Shown piece after piece: positions 45,553 to 54,500 of a stretch of 64,000 nt of DNA (the first letter of the stretch is position 1; each line of letters opens with the position of its first letter). This DNA comes from Rossellomorea aquimaris (GTDB lineage Bacteria; Bacillota; Bacilli; Bacillales; Bacillaceae_B). The notes below the pieces were generated by a model. The model was not told the origin of the DNA. It made no database searches and saw only the letters and a list, made by a program, of their open reading frames with translations. Made by a program: the position numbers and the translations under genes. The stretch is taken from the NCBI RefSeq assembly GCF_000935355.1, contig NZ_JXZC01000005.1:1-64000 (forward strand). Reading direction: 5' to 3'.

Positions 45553-46830
45553 CTATTTGTTTCCGTAACGACGGACACGCAGCAATGCTTGTTCGGCATG
45601 TCCCGCAAAGTTTTCCAACTGACATAAGCGAGCTGCATATTCCCCAATATGAGCAGTCGCTTCAGGAGTGACCTTTTGATAGGTAACGGTTTTAATGAAC
45701 TTCCCTACCCATAGACCGCCTGTATAACGTGCTGCACCCTTCGTCGGGAGAGTGTGATTCGTTCCAATCACTTTATCGCCATATGCCACATTTGTTTCCG
45801 GTCCTAAGAAGAGACACCCATAATTCGTCATATTCTCTAAAAAGTAATCAGGATTTTCCGTCAGGATTTCCACATGTTCAAATGCCAATTTATCTGCTTC
45901 CACCACTGCCTCCTCAAGGCTGTCAACTACGATTATCCTTCCGTAGTCCTCCCAGGAAACCCTGGCTACGTCAGCAGTCGGCAGTACTTTGAGTTGCCTT
46001 TCTATCTCCTCAATCGTTTCATGGGCAAGTTTTTCAGAAGTAGAAATCAGTGCACCAGGTGATGTAGGACCGTGCTCACCTTGACCCAGAAGATCTGTTG
46101 CTATCATTTCTGCATCTGCCGTTTCGTCTGCCACTACCAATGTTTCGGTTGGACCTGCAAATAGATCAATACCTACGCGTCCAAATAATTGGCGTTTTGC
46201 TTCAGCAACAAAGGCGTTTCCTGGTCCAACGATCATATCAACCGGTTGAATGGTCTCAGTACCGATTGCCATGGCTGCCATTGCTTGGATACCTCCGAGT
46301 AAGTAGATTTCATCTGCCCCCGCTAAATACATTGCAGCTACTGTAGCATTCGGCACTTCCCCATTTATTGGAGGCGTACAGGCAATAACCCGTTTCACAC
46401 CAGCGACCTTAGCGGTTAAGACACTCATATGAGCAGATGCCACCATCGGATAGCGTCCACCCGGGATATAACATCCTACACTGCTGACCGGGATATTCTT
46501 ATGACCTAACGTGACACCTGGAATATTTTCTACTTCCACATCATGAAGTGAACTTAATTGCACCTCAGCAAACTCCTTTATATTCTTTTGAGCAAATTTT
46601 ATATCTTCAATTGTATGTTCAGGAACCTTGGCAACAATCTCCTTAATCTGCTCCTCCGTTAAACGGAATGACTCTGGAGACCACTTGTCAAACTTCTCAG
46701 AATACTCACGCACTGCATCGTCACCGCGGACTTCGATATCTTTAATGGCGTCACCTACAATTTTTGACACTTCTGAATCGTTCTTTGAAACTTCCTCTTT
46801 TGATTTACCCTCTTTAATGACCAATACCAT
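45553..46830 (-). CDS. Histidinol dehydrogenase-like alcohol dehydrogenase
   Basis: A 425-residue HisD-family enzyme, zinc- and NAD-dependent four-electron oxidation of an alcohol to a carboxylate. Zinc ligands Q250, H253, D352 and H411 and catalytic E318-H319 (AFEHVEIL) are all in place, but EHD of true HisD is EHG (GQGEHGP). No other his gene is near. This pattern is that of catabolic HisD paralogues such as 2,3-dihydroxypropane-1-sulfonate 3-dehydrogenase (HpsN). First gene of a LacI-regulated operon with a permease and two dehydrogenases. AAGGAGG precedes the ATG. Confidence 0.85.
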   Translation of the reverse strand: MVLVIKEGKSKEEVSKNDSEVSKIVGDAIKDIEVRGDDAVREYSEKFDKWSPESFRLTEEQIKEIVAKVPEHTIEDIKFAQKNIKEFAEVQLSSLHDVEVENIPGVTLGHKNIPVSSVGCYIPGGRYPMVASAHMSVLTAKVAGVKRVIACTPPINGEVPNATVAAMYLAGADEIYLLGGIQAMAAMAIGTETIQPVDMIVGPGNAFVAEAKRQLFGRVGIDLFAGPTETLVVADETADAEMIATDLLGQGEHGPTSPGALISTSEKLAHETIEEIERQLKVLPTADVARVSWEDYGRIIVVDSLEEAVVEADKLAFEHVEILTENPDYFLENMTNYGCLFLGPETNVAYGDKVIGTNHTLPTKGAARYTGGLWVGKFIKTVTYQKVTPEATAHIGEYAARLCQLENFAGHAEQALLRVRRYGNK

Positions 46831-46852
46831 GATAAAATCCTCCTTTATAATG

Positions 46853-46866
46853 TGTATACGCTTTCA
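46853..46866. promoter_or_regulatory. cre-like site in the hisD-like operon leader
   Basis: TGTATACGCTTTCA differs from the cre core TGNAANCGNWNNCW at one position; it lies just upstream of the ribosome site, where CcpA would block elongation. Confidence 0.4.
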
Positions 46867-46874
46867 AAATACTC

Positions 46875-46888
46875 TGCATACGTATGCA
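46875..46888. promoter_or_regulatory. LacI-type operator O2
   Basis: TGCATACGTATGCA, a perfect 14-bp palindrome with central CG, typical of LacI-family sites; centre 45 bp from O1. Confidence 0.7.
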
Positions 46889-46919
46889 AATTCATTCAAA
46901 AACAAAACGCATCCAAAAA

Positions 46920-46933
46920 TGAATACGTATGCA
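46920..46933. promoter_or_regulatory. LacI-type operator O1
   Basis: TGAATACGTATGCA, the O2 palindrome with one mismatch, located immediately downstream of the predicted transcription start. Confidence 0.7.
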
Positions 46934-46948
46934 AAAAATAATAAGTAA

Positions 46949-46977
46949 AGAATATTCTAAAAAAAAGCTCTTGTCAA
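46949..46977 (-). promoter_or_regulatory. Sigma-A promoter of the HisD-like operon
   Basis: -35 TTGACA (46977-46972, perfect), 17-base spacer, -10 TATTCT (46954-46949). O1 lies at about +10 to +23 and O2 at about +55 to +68. Confidence 0.8.
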
Positions 46978-46983
46978 GACCCC

Positions 46984-47970
46984 TCATGTTGTTTTTCTTT
47001 CAATTAATTTCCCTTCAATCTCGATGTTACCGCTACGGCCGGTATATTCATTGATTTCAGAAATAACATAATTCACCGTCTCTTGGACCATTTGAGAGAC
47101 AGGCTGCTCCCAAGTCGTTAGATTGTAGATTGGCCATGCTGCCATGTTTATATTATCAAAGCCTACAACCTTGGTTACGGTCGGGACTGCAATTCCATTC
47201 TCCCTTAGCGCATCTAACACACCTAAGGCCATAATATCGTTTGCGACAAAAAAAGCAGACGGGATGGATCCGTTTCCAATCATCTCTTTTGCCGTTTCAT
47301 AGCCACCTTCATAGGAATAGTCAGACTCAAACCTTCTAAAACGTATGTGATGTTTTTCCAACACTTCTGTAAATCCTTTTTCCCTTTCTATACTTGTTGA
47401 AGTATTTCGTGATCCAGAGATATATGCCATGTCCCTACATTCCTTCTGAATCAAGTATTCGGCAATTCGGCGGCTCGCATCCAAATTATTTGTACTAATT
47501 GAAAAGAACTTCTGTTGATCCGCTTTACGGTTAAACAATACAAGGGGAATGTGATTCTTTTTAAAATCCTCTGTCACTTTAAGGGAAAGAGTCGCATCCG
47601 TAATAATGACACCTGCCACGTTATAATGCAACAGCATATCCACATCTTCTTTTTGGATTTCATCGTTATTGGTATGAACGAATAAAATGCTGTAGCCTAA
47701 TCCTTTAAAGTGAGTAGTGAACTCCTTTAAGACCTGTGGATAGAATGGGTTATTGACCCCCTTCATGACCAAGCCGATAATTCTGGTTTTATTCGTAATC
47801 AAACTCCGTGCAAACTCATTGGGAATATACCCTAACTCCTCGGCTGCCGCCAACACTTTCTTACGCGTTTTCTCCGAAACAGAAGCCCCTCCGAAAAAGA
47901 CCCTCGAGACGGATGATTGTGATACACCTGCAAGTTTGGCAACATCTTTTGCATTGATCCCATTACTCAT
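46984..47970 (-). CDS. LacI-family transcriptional repressor
   Basis: A 328-residue regulator with the LacI HTH (AKDVAKLAGVSQSSVSRVF, about 7-25), hinge (ARSLITNKTRIIGLV) and periplasmic-binding-protein-like sensor domain (about 60-325, NNPFYPQVLKEF, VGFDNINMAAW). It lies directly upstream of the HisD-GntP-3HCDH-SDR operon in the same direction; two TACGTA-centred palindromes in the spacer are its probable targets. The inducer is unknown. Confidence 0.9.
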   Translation of the reverse strand: MSNGINAKDVAKLAGVSQSSVSRVFFGGASVSEKTRKKVLAAAEELGYIPNEFARSLITNKTRIIGLVMKGVNNPFYPQVLKEFTTHFKGLGYSILFVHTNNDEIQKEDVDMLLHYNVAGVIITDATLSLKVTEDFKKNHIPLVLFNRKADQQKFFSISTNNLDASRRIAEYLIQKECRDMAYISGSRNTSTSIEREKGFTEVLEKHHIRFRRFESDYSYEGGYETAKEMIGNGSIPSAFFVANDIMALGVLDALRENGIAVPTVTKVVGFDNINMAAWPIYNLTTWEQPVSQMVQETVNYVISEINEYTGRSGNIEIEGKLIERKTT

Positions 47971-48198
47971 AATTTATTCCTAACCTCTCTCAGACTTATA
48001 TAAATTAATTATACACTATACTAAAAATTATTAAATTGAAACCAGACCGAACTTGGTCTACTATGTGAAAATCACTTCAATGAACTAATTGATTAATACT
48101 TTTAGATACAATTGTTTCAAATATAGAAACTCCCCTTCATAATTTGAAGCAAACGTCCCACACTATTACTATATACATTGTGCAAAGGAGACCTGCAT

Positions 48199-48942
48199 AT
48201 GAGCCAATACGAAGTTTCAACCTTAAAGAAGGGATTACAGATTATCGATGTTCTGATGACGAAGGGAGAAATGACCCTTACAGACGTCATGGAGCATTTT
48301 GAGTGGAATAAAACAACGACATTCCGTCTGCTGTACACGCTGGAGAAGATGGATTATATCCAAAAGGGGATTCATGGTTACTCGCTTACCGAGAAATCGT
48401 CCAAACCAAAACAAGCACATGATCCGGTCGTCGACTGGGTATCGGTGCCGGCCATGTATGAACTGAGTAAGAAGCTCGGGGAAACGATGTATATCGGGAT
48501 CATAGACGGGACGGATGTGGTGACAACGCAGATTGTGGACGGGACTCACTCGATGAGGATCCATTCTACAATAGGAGACCGGGATCCAGCCCACGGAAGC
48601 GCCCTAGGGAAAGCGATTCTTGCCTTTATGGAGCCCGATACCCAGGAGTCATTCTTAAGATATCTTCAATATGCCAAGACAACGATCCATACCTTCGATG
48701 ACCGGCAGCTGTTCCTGTATCACTTGAAAGCCATCAAGGAACAGGGCTATGCCGTCGATGATGAAGAAACGGAAATCGGCGTACGGTGCATTGCAGCGCC
48801 CATCTATGTAAATGGACGTGTCATGGCAAGCGTAGCCATCTCGGGACCTGTCTCCCGGTTGTCCAAGAAATTGGACAAAACCATCAGCAGGGATTTGAAG
48901 GAATGCAGCAGAAGGATCACGGAACAGCTGGAAAAGAATTAA
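48199..48942 (+). CDS. IclR-family transcriptional regulator
   Basis: A 247-residue regulator with an N-terminal winged helix (about 4-65, LTDVMEHFEWNKTTTFRLLYTLEKMDYI in short: NKTTTFRLLYTLEK) and the IclR effector domain (about 80-245, PAHGSALGKAILAF, EIGVRCIAAPIYV). The ATG at 48199 follows AAAGGAG by eight bases. It heads an IclR-MFS-UPF0303 operon (13 bases to the MFS gene), so it most likely controls that exporter. Confidence 0.9.
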   Translation: MSQYEVSTLKKGLQIIDVLMTKGEMTLTDVMEHFEWNKTTTFRLLYTLEKMDYIQKGIHGYSLTEKSSKPKQAHDPVVDWVSVPAMYELSKKLGETMYIGIIDGTDVVTTQIVDGTHSMRIHSTIGDRDPAHGSALGKAILAFMEPDTQESFLRYLQYAKTTIHTFDDRQLFLYHLKAIKEQGYAVDDEETEIGVRCIAAPIYVNGRVMASVAISGPVSRLSKKLDKTISRDLKECSRRITEQLEKN

Positions 48943-48955
48943 GGAGGTTATCATC

Positions 48956-50143
48956 ATGAAATCAATCACACCCAAAAGCATGATTGCCCTAATAGCATTG
49001 GCAATCAGTGCATTTGCCATCGGTACGACTGAATTTGTCATTGTCGGGTTGCTTCAGACGGTGGCTTCGGATCTTTCCATATCGGTCACTAAAGCTGGAA
49101 CCCTCGTCTCTGGTTATGCGGCTGCCATTGCCATCGGGACACCGATTGTCACGGCATTGACCAACAGGCTGCCGAAGAAGGGTTTGCTTCTGAGCCTGTT
49201 AGTCATCTTTATTGCAGGAAACGCATTATCGGCTTTTGCCGATACGTACAGCCTGCTGCTCCTTTCACGCATCATTACGGCGGTTGCACACGGGGTCTTC
49301 TTTGCCATCGCGGCCACCGTCGCAGCGGAAATCGTCCCGAAAGACAAGCAGGCCCAGGCGATTTCGTTCATGTTCACGGGCTTGACCGTTGCGACGATCC
49401 TGGGTGTTCCATTCGGCACATTGATCGGTCAGAACCTTGGCTGGCGAGCGACATTCCTTGCCGTAGCCGTCTTAGGGATCATTGCGTTAATCGCAAATGG
49501 GCTGTCCATCGACAAGCCGGAAAGAAAAGAAGAAAAACTGACCGTACGAGATATCGGCAGACTGATCGGCAATCCGAGAATCATTCTGGCTCTTCTCATG
49601 ACATCCTTTGGGTTTGGCGGAACGTTCGCCTTGTTCACCTATTTAGCACCGATTTTGGAAAAGGTGAGCAGCATTTCCCCTGACCACATCTTTTGGATGC
49701 TGCTTCTTTACGGGGCAGCCACGGCAGTGGGTAATATCATCGGTGGAAAAATCACGAACCAGCATCCTGTCAAGGCACTCAGGTGGGTGTTTCTGTTTCA
49801 ACTCATCGCTTTACAATTGCAGATCGTCCTGCTTCCAAATACGATGTTGAGCTATCTTTCCGTTGTACTGCTCGGACTGTTCGCCTTCATGATGTCACCG
49901 GGCGTCCAATCCTATATCGTCTCACTGGCTGAAAAGCTTGTCCCGAGTGCAAAAGATCTCGCCTCGGCACTGAATATTTCAGGATTCAATATCGGGATTG
50001 CGGGAGGATCTGCCTTAGGGGGATTCGCCATCGACTACCTGGATTACCTGGATACGGCCTGGATCGGCGGTCTCATGGTCGTCGTAGCCCTGATACTATC
50101 CGTCATCAATTACCGCCTGGATGTAAAACAAAAACTATTTTAA
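48956..50143 (+). CDS. MFS transporter, DHA1 family
   Basis: A 395-residue 12-helix exporter of the same subgroup as the MFS protein at 39743-40948: LALAISAFAIGTTEFVIVGLL in TM1, TNRLPKKGLLLSLLV between TM2 and TM3, FMFTGLTVATILGVPFGTLIG in TM5. AAGGAGG precedes the ATG. Second gene of the IclR operon; the substrate is presumably an organic acid, sugar or drug sensed by the IclR protein. Confidence 0.88.
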   Translation: MKSITPKSMIALIALAISAFAIGTTEFVIVGLLQTVASDLSISVTKAGTLVSGYAAAIAIGTPIVTALTNRLPKKGLLLSLLVIFIAGNALSAFADTYSLLLLSRIITAVAHGVFFAIAATVAAEIVPKDKQAQAISFMFTGLTVATILGVPFGTLIGQNLGWRATFLAVAVLGIIALIANGLSIDKPERKEEKLTVRDIGRLIGNPRIILALLMTSFGFGGTFALFTYLAPILEKVSSISPDHIFWMLLLYGAATAVGNIIGGKITNQHPVKALRWVFLFQLIALQLQIVLLPNTMLSYLSVVLLGLFAFMMSPGVQSYIVSLAEKLVPSAKDLASALNISGFNIGIAGGSALGGFAIDYLDYLDTAWIGGLMVVVALILSVINYRLDVKQKLF

Positions 50144-50156
50144 AGGAGAATGCATA

Positions 50157-50612
50157 ATGAACACACGACAATTACTTCAAGTAGAGGATTCTTTGACGTT
50201 TACTTCTTTTTCAAATGAAGATGCCCTTCAGCTCGGTATTGAGCTTGTCAACCTGGCTAAAGAAAATGGGGTCAACATCGCCGTACACTTAGAGCGGAAC
50301 CGTGTCCCATTATTCACCCATCTAATGGACGGGACTTCAGAAGAAAATGTGTACTGGCTTCATAGGAAAAAGAGAGTAGTAGATCACTATAATCACAGTA
50401 CTCAATTCATCGCTGCACGCTTTGAGGAAAGCGGGCTTCAACACGACGAGCACTCATTACTGTCCCCTTCGGAATATCAAGCGATCGGTGGCTCCCTCCC
50501 CATTCGCCTTGAAGGTGCAGGTGTCATTGGAAGCGTGACGGTAGCCGGATTAACTCCGGAGCTAGATCACGATTATGCAGTGAAGGGTGTAGAACGTTTT
50601 TTGGCTAAATGA
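50157..50612 (+). CDS. UPF0303/HbpS-like (DUF336) family protein
   Basis: A 151-residue cytosolic protein of the UPF0303 group related to HbpS/DUF336 folds. Family marks are VPLFTHLMDGT, WLHRKKRVVDHYNHST and the C-terminal LEGAGVIGSVTVAGL. Some relatives bind haem; no biochemical role is established for this branch. It ends the IclR-MFS operon (13 bases after the MFS gene, AAAGGAG before the ATG), so it may act on the same compound. Confidence 0.8.
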   Translation: MNTRQLLQVEDSLTFTSFSNEDALQLGIELVNLAKENGVNIAVHLERNRVPLFTHLMDGTSEENVYWLHRKKRVVDHYNHSTQFIAARFEESGLQHDEHSLLSPSEYQAIGGSLPIRLEGAGVIGSVTVAGLTPELDHDYAVKGVERFLAK

Positions 50613-50618
50613 GCTAAC

Positions 50619-50652
50619 AGAGCCCCGCTTCCTATATAGGAAGCGGGGCTCT
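50619..50652. terminator. Strong hairpin between convergent genes
   Basis: A 14-bp perfect GC-rich stem (AGAGCCCCGCTTCC and its complement) with a TATATA loop, but no T run on either strand. It may still end both convergent transcripts with Rho-independent or processing help. Confidence 0.55.
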
Positions 50653-50657
50653 TGGTA

Positions 50658-51113
50658 TCACGACAAATCCTGCGACAACCGGATCATATCCCTGCACTGA
50701 ATCCCATTCTCAAAAATGGGTTCAGGATAGTGCCGGACAAAGAAGTCCACATCCACCCCGACAACCCTGAATCCACACTTTTGATAGAGGGCCAACTGGC
50801 CAACGCTTGAGTTCCCTGTCCCAACATCGATGGTTTTGTAGCCTTTCTCTTGGGCAATCTTTACAGCATCCATCACCAGCTGTTTTCCAATCCCTCTGCC
50901 ATTCATCTCTTCCGCAACCGCCACATTCACTAGTTCAATGGTTTCGGGCCTTGTTGGAAGTAATACGTATACTCCAACAATCTTTTGTTCAAGCTCTGCT
51001 ACAAAGCATTCCCCCCTTGAAACGTATTCCTTTACAATCTCCTCTGAAGGATCTGCCAAGAGGAGCAATTCCATTGGAAGTTCTTCATCTGTCTTCCGTT
51101 TTCTGATCATCAT
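50658..51113 (-). CDS. GNAT family N-acetyltransferase
   Basis: A 151-residue acetyltransferase; motif A is VAEEMNGRGIGKQLVMDAVKIA (about 78-99) and motif B LYQKCGFRVVGVDVDFF. The open frame reaches 51170, but GGAGG sits six bases before the ATG at 51113 and the region before it reads as ribosome site and leader. Substrate unknown; single gene. Confidence 0.8.
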   Translation of the reverse strand: MMIRKRKTDEELPMELLLLADPSEEIVKEYVSRGECFVAELEQKIVGVYVLLPTRPETIELVNVAVAEEMNGRGIGKQLVMDAVKIAQEKGYKTIDVGTGNSSVGQLALYQKCGFRVVGVDVDFFVRHYPEPIFENGIQCRDMIRLSQDLS

Positions 51114-51244
51114 TTCCTGCCTCCACTGAAAGATTAAATGGGTGTTCGTGATCATTTCCAACCTAAGCATACCTTATTCTTTTGGGGGACGTAATGGCGT
51201 TTCTACATAGTAAGAGAAAAAAATATTCATCTAGGCATATCCCC

Positions 51245-51272
51245 TTTACTCAAGTGAATTCAATAGTATACT
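51245..51272 (+). promoter_or_regulatory. Possible promoter of an orphan short transcript
   Basis: TTTACT (51245-51250), 16 bases, TATACT (51267-51272) on the plus strand. Confidence 0.35.
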
Positions 51273-51278
51273 AAGCAT

Positions 51279-51384
51279 ATATTCTTCATCTTGAAGATAG
51301 TGGTTTAAGCAGGACCCCTGAAGTAATTTGAAAAATTCCTTATTTGTAGCGGCTTACCAGTCTGACTGGTAAGCTATTTTTTTG
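51279..51384 (+). ncRNA. Candidate small RNA
   Basis: About 105 nt from a possible promoter to a strong plus-strand terminator (GCTTACCAGTC / GACTGGTAAGC followed by ATTTTTTT, 51352-51383). No plus-strand gene ends upstream that could need this terminator, and no open frame with a ribosome site is seen. Another hairpin, ATCTTGAAGAT, lies near 51289. Inference only. Confidence 0.35.
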
Positions 51385-51448
51385 GATGTATATACTCTTT
51401 AATGGTACCCGCCATTCATTGTTCCATGTACATCAAAATGCAACACAA

Positions 51449-51485
51449 AGGCGTCAAGCACCCTGTTTTAGGATGCTTGACGCCT
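51449..51485 (-). terminator. Terminator of the yvnB-type gene
   Basis: AGGCGTCAAGCA / TGCTTGACGCCT stem, followed by TTGTGTTGCATTTT on the minus strand, about 20 bases after the stop. Confidence 0.75.
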
Positions 51486-51505
51486 CGTCTCCTGCTTTCT
51501 AACGA

Positions 51506-54500
51506 TTAGTACTCCTCATTCACAACCGAAAATTCATCAATCACATCACCATCGGATGTACGGGTAGTAAACGTGATCGTATCCTTATCCACCTTCGCAC
51601 TCATATACACGGCGATGTTTTCCATATTGACGTATTCGAATTTCTCATCTGCCACTGCATCATAGTGTTTTTTACCAGTGGTGCCGGCTACTATGTAAAC
51701 CGTTCCATTTTCATCCTCTTTGCCTTCTTTCAGCTTCTTCGTCCTGCCATAAGCATGATCGTGACCGGAGAAGACAATGTCGATTCCAAGTTCATCGGCA
51801 ACCGGAGGCAGCTTCTCCTTCATGATTTCATTGCCTCCAAACGGATTCGTATAGTATGGAGGCTTATGAGTCACAAGAATTTTCCAAGGTTTATCCGAGC
51901 TCTCCATATCTTGTTTCAGCCATTCCAATTGTTGATCAAGCACTTTGCTGTCACTTGTAAAGCCCAGCACACTGATATGCATGTTGTGATAATCAACGGA
52001 ATACGTACCGCCTTTGTCTGCATCCGGACCATTTTCAGGTGAGCCAAGAATCGCTTTTGCTATACTGGCATCAGTGTCTCCCATGTATTCATGGTTCCCC
52101 AGAGCCGCAACAAGATTGGTCGTGCGGATCTGATCATACTGACTCATTACTCCCAAAACATCATCCCATTGATTGAATTTAGATGATTCATCGATGAGGT
52201 CTCCGACATGAATCATAAATGCAGGCTCCTGATCATTTAGATCAGAAAGGATCTGATCGAACAGGCTCAAGTCAGATGGTGATTGCGTGTCACCCAATAC
52301 CGCAAACTCGAATTGATCGCTTCTCTTCAAAGTAGTGAATTCCTTCATTTCACTCCAAGTCTCGCCATTTCCAATTCGGTATACATACGTCGTGTCCTGC
52401 TTTAGCTTCTCCACTGTAACCTGATTGACTCGAACGATACCATTTTTGGTAATATCCAACTCTCCAGTGAAGACCTCATTACTCCATGATCCCTTTGCGA
52501 TTAGAAGGCTCTTATCGCCTTTCTTGTCATAATCCTTCTTTCTTGCATATTGAATGATAGGCGTTTTATCTTTTCCTAGTGGACTGGACATCCAGGTAAA
52601 CGTTTTAGACTTATAAGGATCATTCGTGGTTGGAGAAATAACATTCTTCATTTCTTCTGCTTCCACTAAAGCTGGATACGTTTGTGTGTCAACCTTGAAG
52701 GAATATCTCCCGTCTTTCACCGAGTATAGTGTGATTTTCTTGATGTCATCTGTAATGGAATTCACAACGAGTGAACCCTCACCATCTGTTTTCCCAAGTG
52801 AAAAAGGCTCCTCGTTTCCATCTATGGACGCGAAAACCTCCGCACCACTGACAGGCTGACCTTCTTGATCCATCACCTTAAGTGCTGCAGGCTTCCCTAT
52901 TAAAATGGGATCTGCTTCGACGTTTAGCACTGCCTCTACTTCAACACTCAAAGGTTTCATGGAATAGGTTGAGATGAATGTTTCTTCTTGAGGTTGAGCA
53001 TACGTTACTTCTCCCTTGATCATCTCAACATTCAGTTTGCTTCCCTCATCTGTCGATTCAGGAATCCTTAATAGAATGTTCGCAGCTTCTGCTGTTGGAC
53101 CTTCTTCACCACTATTCACTAGATGTAAAGCAAGGATTCCCGTTTCACTGTCATAATTTGATGTACTTCCGGTAAAGCCGGGAGAGAATGTAACATCCTC
53201 AAATTGAAACGTTTTACCCACTTGTAGTTTCATAGTAGATTCAGAGATTTCAGCTGGATTGGACACTTTAACAGGGAGTTCAAATTGATCCCCTAAGAAT
53301 GCCTTCTCCTGTTTTGGGATGATTTCGATCTTTGCAGATCCTGTATTCACTGTAAAATAGCCTGTTTTAACGGCCTGGTTCCCAAATTTATCAGGGACCA
53401 TCAAGGTGAATTCATGTGTACCATCCGCCCACTGTAATCCGCTCAGGGAAACTGAGCCATCCATATCATAAGAGAAATGTCCCGCACGCTTGGAATACTC
53501 CTCTCCATCCACGAACCATTTGATCTTTTCCCAATCAATTCCTGTCTTGAATGGATCGTCTTCGTACTCATGCACGTCTGCTTTCAGATTCACTGAGCTG
53601 GTTGTATATTCTTTCTCTTCTGCATTAACGGATTCAATGACAGGTGGATATAAGTCATCCACTTTTTCTCCGTAAACCGCACGGATATTATCAATATAAA
53701 GAGATCCTTTTGTCATGGGGCCTGTGATGCCCGATTTCGTCGACATCATCCTGAAAGCCTGTGTCCCGGATACTTTAAATGGTCCTGTAAAAGTGGAGGG
53801 AATATCGGCTTCGATGTATTTCCAGCCGATCCAGTCAACCCCCGGCTTCTCACCGGTCAGATTGATCGATTGATTCTTATTGTTCCCATCCACAATCAAC
53901 ATTCTTAGCCAGTACCCTTGTGCTTCAGGTGTTCCATATACCCACATTCCGATGCTCTGTGGATCCCCTTCAATCTCCGTATTCACTCCCGGCCCTGCAT
54001 ATACTCCAAGGGTCGTTCCAGTTTGTGCATTTGTGAAATCAAAATCAAGCTTTAATGACTGATCCCCAAATCGAACCGGATCCGGATAGTTTGACAGACT
54101 CAGAGTCCCTACTTCTCCGCGATTCGCTGTAGCTGTCTTCCAAGTGCCTAAGTCGTCTTCGAAGTCAAATAACACTTTTGGAAGCGTGCCGACAGAAATT
54201 TTTAACTGTGCTGTAAGATCCGTATTTTTAAGCTTTGCCTTGATTATGCCGTTCACACTTTGGTCATTTGTATGAAGGACACCTTCGTCATCAATCGTGC
54301 CAAGTCCTTCGGGAATTTCAAACTCTACGTCATCGAGCTTCCAATCGACAACCCGCTTTTCAAACGTTGTGATAAGTCCCAATGGAATCTCACTGTTTCT
54401 GGCAACAGTCAGCTCCGGTGAAGAAAAGGCAATCTTGTCAGGTGTAGCGACCTCAATGATACTTTTGCCGACTTCTTCACCTTGATGGTTCAACACCACG

